A stretch of 9,144 nt of DNA from Bacteroidota bacterium (lineage in GTDB: Bacteria; Bacteroidota; Bacteroidia; Bacteroidales; Prolixibacteraceae). Each line of letters begins with the position of its first letter. Positions within the stretch are counted from its first letter, which is position 1. The notes under the pieces were generated by a model. The model saw only the letters and a program-made list of their open reading frames with translations. It was not told the origin of the DNA and made no database searches. Location of the stretch: positions 1-9,144 of the forward strand of contig JAUYEQ010000626.1 in assembly GCA_030691295.1 (NCBI GenBank), given 5' to 3'. The position numbers and the translations under genes are program-made. Positions 1 to 6,427 of this stretch are shown here, piece after piece.

Positions 1-75
1 GAATTGAAACTTGAAAAGCACCAGGTTGAAATTACGAAGACACATAGGAAAGAAAGTTTGTTTAAAATAACAACC
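1..75. other. Short upstream stretch, end of an unseen neighbour or intergenic
   Basis: No gene can be assigned here. Plus-strand frame 2 stops at 5-7 and frame 3 at 12-14. Either could be the end of an upstream plus-strand gene lying outside the window. Frame 1 is open from position 1 to the TAG at 121-123, but it runs straight through the hairpin at 76-108, so it is unlikely to be coding. I see no convincing Bacteroidota-type promoter (TTTG about 20 bases before TAnnTTTG). Confidence 0.4.
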
Positions 76-114
76 ATGCGTTTGCCCTACAGCCGTAGTC
101 AAACGCATTTTTTT
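76..114 (+). terminator. Strong intrinsic terminator or attenuator hairpin before carA
   Basis: A perfect 9-bp inverted repeat, ATGCGTTTG at 76-84 and CAAACGCAT at 100-108, runs into seven consecutive T (108-114). The loop holds a second 4-bp stem, CTAC (87-90) with GTAG (95-98), closing an AGCC tetraloop. The T-tract lies only on the plus-strand 3' side, so it acts on plus-strand transcripts. It may simply end the gene upstream of the window. However, it finishes only 19 bases before the carA ATG, which also fits a regulated attenuator in the carAB leader. The sequence alone does not decide between these. Confidence 0.8.
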
Positions 115-133
115 AATAAATAGCATAGCAACG

Positions 134-1222
134 ATGACACAACTAAGAAAAGCCAGGTTGATTCTGGAAGACGGGACAACATTTGAAGGAGAATCGTTCG
201 GATATGAAAAATCGGTAGCCGGAGAAGTGGTTTTTTATACTGCCATGACCGGGTATCCCGAAAGTTTAACAGATCCTTCATATACGGGTCAGATACTCGT
301 ATCAACCTTCCCCCTGATTGGAAATTATGGTGTGCCAAGTGACTCGAAAGAGCAAGGTTTGTATGAGTTTTATGAATCGGATAAAATTCATATCTCCGGT
401 CTAATTGTTTCTGATTATTCGTTTGAATACAGTCACTGGAACGCTATTAAAAGTTTGGGCGACTGGCTGAAAGAGAACAAAGTGCCGGGTTTGTTCGGGA
501 TCGACACCCGTGCTTTGACAAAAATTATCAGGGTAAAAGGTTCGCTACTTGGCAAAATCGAGTTTGACGACGAAGTGATTGACTTTTACGATCCGAATCA
601 GGAAAACCTGGTTGCAATTGCAAGTACCGATAAAGTTGAAGTGTTTGGAAACGGAGAACACCGTGTGGTGCTGGTCGATTGCGGTGTGAAATACAATATT
701 ATCCGCTGCTTGCTCGACCGAAATGCGACAGTAATCGTGGTGCCCTGGGACTACGATTTCAGCGGCGAAGATTTTGACGGAATTTTCCTTTCAAACGGAC
801 CAGGCGACCCTGCCTTGTGCGATGCTACGGTAGAAAATATCCGCAAAACGATGGCTGTCGAAAAGCCAATCATGGGAATTTGTTTGGGAAATCAGTTGCT
901 GGCACGTGCTGCCGGAGCCGAAACTTATAAGCTGAAATTCGGTCACCGCAGCCACAATCAACCGGTTTTGCTGCAGGGAACCGATCGTTGTTTCATCACT
1001 TCACAGAACCATGGTTTTGCTGTGGATACCAAAACTTTACCTGAAGATTGGGAACCTTTGTTTACCAATGTGAACGACCAAACCAACGAAGGAATCCGGC
1101 ACAAAACCAAACCGTTCTTCTCTACTCAGTTTCATCCAGAAGCCGCCAGCGGACCGGTTGACACGGATTTTTTGTTCGACGATTTCATCAACAATGTGAT
1201 TGAATACAAAAGAAAAAAGTAA
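134..1222 (+). CDS. carA: Carbamoyl-phosphate synthase small (glutaminase) subunit CarA
   Basis: CarA hydrolyses glutamine and passes ammonia to CarB for carbamoyl phosphate synthesis, feeding arginine and pyrimidines in the cytoplasm. The 362 residues comprise the CarA-specific N-terminal domain (about 1-165, with YTAMTGYPESLTDPSY near 35-50) and a class I glutamine amidotransferase domain (about 175-355). The catalytic triad is visible: Cys250 in GICLGNQ, then His334 and Glu336 in FHPEA. The Cys-to-His spacing of 84 matches E. coli CarA. The oxyanion-strand motif SNGPGDP lies at 220-226. ATG 134 is chosen because it is the only ATG after the in-frame stop at 68-70 and gives a normal N-terminus. 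No Shine-Dalgarno is seen, which is usual for Bacteroidota. The GATase domain (HNQP, TSQNHGFAV, SGP after FHPEA) reads more like eukaryotic CAD than E. coli CarA. Confidence 0.97.
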   Translation: MTQLRKARLILEDGTTFEGESFGYEKSVAGEVVFYTAMTGYPESLTDPSYTGQILVSTFPLIGNYGVPSDSKEQGLYEFYESDKIHISGLIVSDYSFEYSHWNAIKSLGDWLKENKVPGLFGIDTRALTKIIRVKGSLLGKIEFDDEVIDFYDPNQENLVAIASTDKVEVFGNGEHRVVLVDCGVKYNIIRCLLDRNATVIVVPWDYDFSGEDFDGIFLSNGPGDPALCDATVENIRKTMAVEKPIMGICLGNQLLARAAGAETYKLKFGHRSHNQPVLLQGTDRCFITSQNHGFAVDTKTLPEDWEPLFTNVNDQTNEGIRHKTKPFFSTQFHPEAASGPVDTDFLFDDFINNVIEYKRKK

Positions 1223-4200
1223 TGATAGATACAAATATTAAAAAAGTAATTGTACTGGGTTCGGGAGCGCTGAAAATTGGTGAAGCCGGTGAGTTCGACT
1301 ATTCTGGTTCACAGGCGTTGAAAGCGCTGAAAGAGGAGAAAATTGAAACCATCCTGATCAACCCGAATATTGCAACCATCCAGACTTCGACGGACATTGC
1401 CGACCGGATTTATTTTTTGCCGGTAACTCCCTTTTTTGTTGAGCAGGTTATAATCAAAGAAAAGCCGGATGGAATTTTGCTGGCTTTCGGCGGACAGACT
1501 GCACTTAACTGTGGTGTTGCCTTGTTCCGGCAGGGAATTCTGGAAAAATACAATGTGAAAGTATTGGGCACTCCGGTTCAGTCGATTATTGATACCGAAG
1601 ACCGCGAGATATTTTCAGGAAAACTGGCGGAAATTAACGTTTTGACGCCCCGAAGTATTGCGTGTTTAGATCTTGAAGCAGCGTATGCCGCAGTTAAAAT
1701 CGTTGGTTACCCGATAATTATCCGTGCTGCATACACGCTTGGAGGATTAGGAAGCGGTTTTTGCTCGAACGATGAGGAATTGAAAGAACTGGCGTCAAAA
1801 GCATTCACCTATTCGCCTCAGATTTTGGTTGAAGAATCGATCAAAGGCTGGAAAGAGGTTGAATACGAAGTGGTTCGCGACCGTTTTAACAACTGCATCA
1901 CGGTTTGTAACATGGAGAACTTCGACCCGCTGGGAATTCATACCGGCGAAAGTATCGTGGTTGCCCCATCGCAAACGCTTTCAAATTCAGAATACCACAA
2001 ACTACGCGCATTGGCCATCAAGATTATCCGTCACATCGGAATTGTTGGCGAATGTAACGTACAATATGCACTCGATCCGCATTCGGAAGATTACCGCGTT
2101 ATCGAGGTAAACGCCCGTCTGTCGCGATCTTCGGCACTTGCATCAAAAGCAACCGGTTATCCGCTGGCTTTTGTGGCTGCCAAACTTGGACTGGGTTACG
2201 GACTGCACCAACTGAATAACCAGGTTACCAAAGTGACCACCGCCGCTTTCGAACCGGCACTCGACTACATCGTTTGTAAAATTCCGCGCTGGGATTTGAA
2301 TAAGTTTTCCGGAGTATCGAAAAACCTCGGAAGTTCGATGAAGTCTGTCGGTGAAATCATGTCAATTGGTCGTTCGTTCGAAGAAGCCATTCAGAAAGGA
2401 ATCCGCATGGTTGGAATCGGAATGCATGGTTTTGTGGCCAACAAGGAAGAGATTACCATCGAACAGATTGATGAGGAATTGATTCACCCGACCGACCGTC
2501 GTATTTTTGCCATTGCGGAAGCTTTCAACAAAGGTTATTCGGTGGATGAAATCTACGAAAAGACCAAAATTGACCGGTGGTTCCTGCAAAAATTACAAAA
2601 CATTCACAAAACAAAAAATAAACTCGAAGAAGTTAATTCGTTGCCGACTCTCGATGATTCGCTTTTGCTTCAGGCTAAAAAAGAAGGATTTTCCGATTTT
2701 CAGGTTGCCCGTTTGGTGCTGAAATCTTCGAACAAAGAAATTAACGACGATTTGCTGAAGGTGCGCGAATGGCGTAAATGCAAAAATATTCTACCTTCAG
2801 TAAAACAGATTGACACGCTGGCAGGTGAGTATCCGGCGCAAACAAATTACCTTTACCTTACCTACAATGGAAACGAACACGACATTGAGTTCCCGCGGGA
2901 CAACAAATCGGTGATCGTTTTGGGTTCGGGAGCATACCGCATCGGAAGTTCCGTGGAATTTGACTGGTGTAGCGTAAATGCCATCACGACGATTCACAAA
3001 GAGAATTACCGCTCGATCATGATCAATTACAATCCGGAAACGGTGAGTACCGATTACGATACCTGCGACCGCTTGTATTTCGATGAGTTAACTTTTGAGC
3101 GGGTGATGGACATTGTTGATCTGGAAGTACCGAAAGGCGTGGTTCTTTCGATGGGCGGCCAGATTCCGAACAACCTTGCCATGAAATTGCACCGCCAGAA
3201 TGTTCCGATTTTAGGGACTTCGCCGCTGAATATTGACCGTGCTGAAGACCGCAAAAAGTTCAGTTCACTTTGCGATACGCTTGGAATTGATCAACCGCGC
3301 TGGTCGGAACTGACAACCATTGAAGACATTTATACTTTTGTGGATGAAGTTGGTTTTCCTGTGTTGATCCGCCCTTCCTACGTGCTTTCGGGCGCTGCCA
3401 TGAACGTGGTTTCAAACCGGGACCAGCTGCAACATTTTCTGACACTGGCCGCCAATGTATCGAAAGAACATCCGGTAGTTGTTTCAGAATTTATTGAACA
3501 GGCCAAAGAAATAGAGATCGACGCAGTAGCCAAAAACGGCGAAGTGGTGGCTTACGCGATTTCTGAACACGTTGAGTTTGCCGGAGTTCACTCGGGCGAT
3601 GCAACCATCGTCTTTCCACCTCAGAAATTGTACATCGAAACCATTCGCCGGATCAAGAAAATTGCCAAGCAGATTGCCAAAGAACTCAATATTACAGGGC
3701 CTTTCAACATGCAGTTGCTGGCAAAAGACAATGACATCAAAGTGATTGAATGTAATCTACGTGCTTCGCGCAGTTTCCCGTTTGTATCGAAAGTAATGAA
3801 ATACAACCTGATCGAAATTGCCACGCAAGTAATGCTCGATGCGCCTTTCCAGAAGCCGGACAAATCACTTTTCGAACTTGATTACGTAGGAGTAAAAGCG
3901 CCGCAATTCTCGTTTGCACGTTTGCTGAATGCCGATCCGGTTTTGGGTGTCGATATGTCGTCAACCGGAGAAGTGGGCTGTATTGGCGAAAACTTTTACG
4001 AAGCAATCCTGAAGTCGATGCTTTCGGTGGGTTACACCATTCCGAAGAAAAACATCCTGATTTCGTCCGGTCCTGCGCGATCGAAAGTAGAGCTGATTCA
4101 AAGTGCAAAATTACTTTCCGAGCGTGGATTCAATTTGTTTGCAACAGGCGGAACACAAACATTTTTAAGTGATAACGGAATAGAATCGACCCGTGTTTAC

Positions 4201-4455
4201 TGGCCCGATGAAACAGACAAGCACCCGAATACGCTTGAATTAATCAAGGAAAAGAAGATCGATTTGGTGATCAACATTCCAAAAGACCATACCAGCCGCG
4301 AAATCAGCAACGGTTACACCATCCGCCGAAGCGCGATTGATTACAGCATTCCGCTCATCACGAATGCCCGTGTGGCCAGCGCGTTTATTTATGCATTCTG
4401 TAAATATGAAATTGAAGATTTGACCATTAAAAGCTGGGACGAATACAAGGATTAA
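1222..4455 (+). CDS. carB: Carbamoyl-phosphate synthase large subunit CarB, CPS1/CAD-like
   Basis: CarB makes carbamoyl phosphate from bicarbonate, two ATP and the ammonia supplied by CarA. Its 1077 residues match the usual length (E. coli about 1073). The order is: carboxyphosphate half (about 1-405, GSGALKIGEAGEFDYSGSQ at 13-31, ATP-grasp core near 125-305 with EVNARLSRSSALASK), a linker/oligomerisation region (about 406-555), the carbamoyl-phosphate half (about 556-940, GSGAYRIGSSVEFDW at 568-582, EHVEFAGVHSGD at 782-793, ECNLRASRSFPFVSK at 843-857) and an MGS-like regulatory domain (about 942-1077). The ATG overlaps the carA TAA in TAATG, implying translational coupling; only an A-rich AGAAAAAAG precedes it. 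SSVEFDW, GGQIPNNLA, LSGAAMNVV and ECNLRASRSF are the forms I recall from human CPS1 and CAD, not E. coli. The regulatory domain has Trp994 where E. coli has the UMP-contacting lysine. Confidence 0.97.
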   Translation: MIDTNIKKVIVLGSGALKIGEAGEFDYSGSQALKALKEEKIETILINPNIATIQTSTDIADRIYFLPVTPFFVEQVIIKEKPDGILLAFGGQTALNCGVALFRQGILEKYNVKVLGTPVQSIIDTEDREIFSGKLAEINVLTPRSIACLDLEAAYAAVKIVGYPIIIRAAYTLGGLGSGFCSNDEELKELASKAFTYSPQILVEESIKGWKEVEYEVVRDRFNNCITVCNMENFDPLGIHTGESIVVAPSQTLSNSEYHKLRALAIKIIRHIGIVGECNVQYALDPHSEDYRVIEVNARLSRSSALASKATGYPLAFVAAKLGLGYGLHQLNNQVTKVTTAAFEPALDYIVCKIPRWDLNKFSGVSKNLGSSMKSVGEIMSIGRSFEEAIQKGIRMVGIGMHGFVANKEEITIEQIDEELIHPTDRRIFAIAEAFNKGYSVDEIYEKTKIDRWFLQKLQNIHKTKNKLEEVNSLPTLDDSLLLQAKKEGFSDFQVARLVLKSSNKEINDDLLKVREWRKCKNILPSVKQIDTLAGEYPAQTNYLYLTYNGNEHDIEFPRDNKSVIVLGSGAYRIGSSVEFDWCSVNAITTIHKENYRSIMINYNPETVSTDYDTCDRLYFDELTFERVMDIVDLEVPKGVVLSMGGQIPNNLAMKLHRQNVPILGTSPLNIDRAEDRKKFSSLCDTLGIDQPRWSELTTIEDIYTFVDEVGFPVLIRPSYVLSGAAMNVVSNRDQLQHFLTLAANVSKEHPVVVSEFIEQAKEIEIDAVAKNGEVVAYAISEHVEFAGVHSGDATIVFPPQKLYIETIRRIKKIAKQIAKELNITGPFNMQLLAKDNDIKVIECNLRASRSFPFVSKVMKYNLIEIATQVMLDAPFQKPDKSLFELDYVGVKAPQFSFARLLNADPVLGVDMSSTGEVGCIGENFYEAILKSMLSVGYTIPKKNILISSGPARSKVELIQSAKLLSERGFNLFATGGTQTFLSDNGIESTRVYWPDETDKHPNTLELIKEKKIDLVINIPKDHTSREISNGYTIRRSAIDYSIPLITNARVASAFIYAFCKYEIEDLTIKSWDEYKD

Positions 4456-4469
4456 ATGTTGATTTTGAA

Positions 4470-4550
4470 CAGAGACGTGATAAATCGCGTCTCTACCTAA
4501 AACATAAAAGGTCATTCTGAAGTAAAATTCGGGTTGGCCTTTTTTTTTTT
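4470..4550 (+). repeat. Composite 3' repeat, copy 1 (GAGACG palindrome plus terminator)
   Basis: This 81-base module begins 14 bases after the carB stop. It aligns over its whole length, with scattered substitutions, to 6114-6188 behind the next gene. It consists of a 24-base palindrome at 4471-4494 (AGAGACGTGAT / ATCGCGTCTCT, one T-G wobble, AA centre), a 13-base spacer, and the terminator hairpin at 4508-4550. Similar GAGACGCGAT palindromes are, from memory, dispersed in many Bacteroidota and cyanobacterial genomes. Confidence 0.8.
4508..4550 (+). terminator. Intrinsic terminator of the carAB operon
   Basis: The arms are 4508-4521 (AAGGTCATTCTGAA) and 4528-4541 (TTCGGGTTGGCCTT). They pair over 14 positions with three U-G wobbles and one mismatch around the loop GTAAAA, and run into eleven T (4540-4550). 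It lies 52 bases after the carB stop. The wobbles make it a decayed version of the perfect hairpin at 6152-6188. Confidence 0.85.
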
Positions 4551-4893
4551 GCAAACTATTCCTGAATGTTATTGTTATTAAATCTTACCAAAAGTCAGAT
4601 CGGCCAACCTTGCAAAAGAACACTAACTTCTTTGTCAGAAGGTTATAAATTGGATTCCCCTGAATTCAGGATAAACCAATTCGAACTTTTTAAATCAACG
4701 CCTGACAAATAAATTGCTTCTACAACTCAATTGGCTTACCTGAAATGGGTTTCAAGAACCTAAAAACTGGTATCAATTGTTTAATTGTCGTCTCGTAAAC
4801 GATAAAATTTCCGAAGGACTTCAATAATTCTGCACTACAATTTACATTCTCTCCACACAGAGATTTACATCAGGTGTTTCAAAACTTTAATCA
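4551..4893. other. Non-coding AT-rich leader region upstream of the M29-like gene
   Basis: This stretch of more than 300 bases has no supported gene. The longest noticed open frame (4566-4712, 48 codons) lacks a ribosome binding site and recognisable features. The only clear structure is the nested inverted repeat at 4648-4681. A weak 5-bp hairpin, TGAAA/TTTCA, lies at 4741-4754. I could not find a convincing TTTG/TAnnTTTG promoter, although one must exist for the monocistronic gene downstream because a strong terminator precedes it. Confidence 0.6.
4648..4681. repeat. Nested inverted repeat with a 12-bp perfect palindrome
   Basis: The outer arms AATTGG (4648-4653) and CCAATT (4676-4681) enclose the perfect palindrome CCTGAATTCAGG (4659-4670). 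Two more A-T pairs can form in the internal loop. It has no T-tract, so it is not a terminator. It could be an operator, a leader hairpin or a loop-less remnant of the CCTGAA...TTCAGG hairpin family seen at 6152-6183. Confidence 0.65.
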
Positions 4894-4900
4894 AAAGGAG
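4894..4900 (+). promoter_or_regulatory. Canonical Shine-Dalgarno of the M29-like gene
   Basis: AAAGGAG lies 8 bases before the ATG at 4909. It fixes that start and is unusual in this window, where the other visible starts have only A-rich sequence upstream. Confidence 0.8.
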
Positions 4901-4908
4901 AAATTCGT

Positions 4909-6102
4909 ATGAATACAAAAAAGACTTTTGCAGTTATCATTTTTATCATGGGTTTTCTTTTCGTTTCGAATGCACAACCGATGCCTGTAAAGGGTTCGGC
5001 AGAAACGGAAGCATTGGCTCAAAAACTGGTTAATCAGTGCGCCAATATTCAGGAAGGTGAATTTGTCATGATTTCCGGCGGAGTGCGCGATCTTGAATTA
5101 CTGGAAAATATTGTGATCAATGTTGGAAAGTTGGGCGCTTTTCCGATTTTGACAATTGGAAGCGACCGGATGAACCGGCGTTGGGTAACGGAAGTACCTG
5201 AAAAATATGATTCACGTGTTTCTGAAAGTGATTTGAAGATGTTCGGTTTTGTAACCGCTGTAATTAACGTCGATTATTCCGAAGCAATTGGGTTATTTGC
5301 AGATATTCCGCCGGAACGTTTTGTTACAAGGGCTAAAGCCAATGAACCTGTAAATGAATTGATTGAAAAGCGAAACGTAAAGGGTGTAAATCTGGGAAAC
5401 GGTCTTAGTCCAACAGAAGCAAATGCCAAACAGTATGGCTTGTCGCTAAACGAATTGTCCGATTTATTCTGGAAAGGCGTGAATGTGGATTATTCGAAAC
5501 TGGAGGCTACCGGAAAAGCGGTGCAGACAGTCCTTTCAGGAGGAAAAGAAGTTCAGATAACCAACCCGAACGGAACTGATTTGAAAATGCGTATTGAAAA
5601 GCGACCGGTTTTTGTCAGCGATGGAGTTCTTTCTGCTGACGATCTGAAAAAGGGATTTGCTGCATCACAGGTTTATCTTCCGGCAGGAGAGGCCTATTTG
5701 TCACCTGTTCCGGGAACTGCTGAAGGAACAGTTGTAGTTGACCGCCAATTCTATCAAGGTAAAGAAATTACCGGACTTACCCTGAATTTTAAAGCTGGAA
5801 AACTAACCTCAATGACGGCAAAATCGGGGCTTGAACCACTCAGAAAAATGTACGATGCAGCCGGAACCGGTAGAGATGAATTTGCCTTTATTGACTTAGG
5901 ACTGAATCCAAATGTGTCGATTAAACCGGGGAGTAAACTGGTTGCATGGATGCCTGCAGGTATGGTTACAATCGGTATTGGCAACAATGTGTGGGCAGGT
6001 GGCGAAAACAAAACTCCCTATTCGCTGGCTTCTTTTTTACCCGGAAGCACCTTGAAAGTTGACGGAAAGGTTTTGGTTGAAAACGGTGTTCTGAAAAACT
6101 AA
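4909..6102 (+). CDS. Exported M29 (aminopeptidase T/AmpS)-like protein, probably degenerate active site
   Basis: The 397 residues start with a signal peptide (MNTKK, hydrophobic 7-19, likely cleavage after SNA at 22), so the mature protein is probably periplasmic. The rest follows the M29/COG2309 aminopeptidase pattern: an N-terminal alpha/beta domain (about 30-205, with GAFPILTIGSDR and NLGNGLSPTEANA), NPNGTDLKMRI (219-229), LPAGEAYLSPVPGTAEGTVV (257-276), LGLNPNV (330-336), IGIGNNVWAGGEN (355-367) and a final VDGKVLVENG (384-393). Family members bind two metals through two Glu, two His and an Asp. Here Glu261 survives, but Thr354 stands at the usual His of GT-x-HIGIG, Ser372 and Ala374 replace the His-x-Asp, and the second Glu also seems absent (Phe326 by my alignment). 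A catalytic metallopeptidase is therefore doubtful; a binding role is inference. Cytosolic location is the family norm, so the signal peptide is also unusual. The start is set by AAAGGAG. Confidence 0.75.
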   Translation: MNTKKTFAVIIFIMGFLFVSNAQPMPVKGSAETEALAQKLVNQCANIQEGEFVMISGGVRDLELLENIVINVGKLGAFPILTIGSDRMNRRWVTEVPEKYDSRVSESDLKMFGFVTAVINVDYSEAIGLFADIPPERFVTRAKANEPVNELIEKRNVKGVNLGNGLSPTEANAKQYGLSLNELSDLFWKGVNVDYSKLEATGKAVQTVLSGGKEVQITNPNGTDLKMRIEKRPVFVSDGVLSADDLKKGFAASQVYLPAGEAYLSPVPGTAEGTVVVDRQFYQGKEITGLTLNFKAGKLTSMTAKSGLEPLRKMYDAAGTGRDEFAFIDLGLNPNVSIKPGSKLVAWMPAGMVTIGIGNNVWAGGENKTPYSLASFLPGSTLKVDGKVLVENGVLKN

Positions 6103-6113
6103 TAAAATGGCTG

Positions 6114-6188
6114 CAGAGACGCGATTAATCTCGTCTCTACCATGAAACACGAGGTCATCCTGAAGTCAAATTCAGGATGACCTTTTTT
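6114..6188 (+). repeat. Composite 3' repeat, copy 2 (GAGACG palindrome plus terminator)
   Basis: The module begins 11 bases after the stop of the M29-like gene and is related along its length to 4470-4550. The palindrome is 6115-6138 (AGAGACGCGAT / ATCTCGTCTCT, one C-T mismatch, TA centre). A 13-base spacer and the terminator hairpin (6152-6188) follow. The order, spacing and position relative to the stop codon are the same as in copy 1. Confidence 0.8.
6152..6188 (+). terminator. Intrinsic terminator of the M29-like gene
   Basis: A perfect 13-bp stem, AGGTCATCCTGAA (6152-6164) with TTCAGGATGACCT (6171-6183), has a GTCAAA loop and six T (6183-6188). It is a textbook rho-independent terminator 49 bases after the stop codon. 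Confidence 0.92.
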
Positions 6189-6427
6189 AAGCAGGTCTAT
6201 TGATAGTACCGGAAGCACTTGCAAAAAATCAGGTATTTACCCATACTATTAAAGTTTTCAATTTAATTTCAATGGTACTTTAACTCACATCTATTGATTT
6301 ATCTGCCTTTTTCAGGAATCAAAAAAAATAAAATACCTTTTTGTCTTTTTCATTTAAACAAACGGATTTGTCATGTGTTTCCAATACTGATAATGTGTTC
6401 ATCATTAATTTATTAAAACAAAAAGCT
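6189..6427. other. Non-coding AT-rich leader upstream of the cupredoxin gene
   Basis: With the repeat module before it, the gap between the M29-like stop and the chosen start at 6428 is about 325 bases. It is very AT-rich, with an A-run at 6321-6328. TACCTTTT at 6334-6341 resembles the Bacteroidota -7 box TAnnTTTG in seven of eight positions, but no matching TTTG lies 19-21 bases upstream, so I do not call a promoter. The frame of the downstream gene is open back to a TTG at 6341, but that part reads as leader, not protein. Confidence 0.5.

Noticed and set aside
3737..4108. 123-codon minus-strand open frame inside carB
   Set aside because: It lies wholly antisense to the highly conserved CarB sequence and its product looks like no known family. 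The same applies to the other antisense frames over carA, carB and the cupredoxin gene.
4566..4712. 48-codon plus-strand open frame in the carB/M29-like gap
   Set aside because: It has no ribosome binding site, no recognisable motif, and runs through the nested inverted repeat. It is best explained as chance in AT-rich non-coding DNA.
4741..4754. TGAAA/TTTCA hairpin
   Set aside because: A five-pair stem without a T-tract or neighbouring signals is expected by chance.
4470..6188. The two repeat modules as ends of a transposon enclosing the M29-like gene
   Set aside because: They are direct, not inverted, copies, each placed as a 3' gene end. No transposase or target duplication is visible.
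6334..6341. TACCTTTT as a -7 promoter box for the cupredoxin gene
   Set aside because: It matches seven of eight positions, but there is no TTTG element at the expected distance, and such matches are common in AT-rich sequence.
6341..6427. Upstream TTG start for the cupredoxin gene, adding 29 residues
   Set aside because: The extra residues would bury the signal peptide behind a polar stretch, and the start codon is weak. ATG 6428 gives a normal signal peptide.
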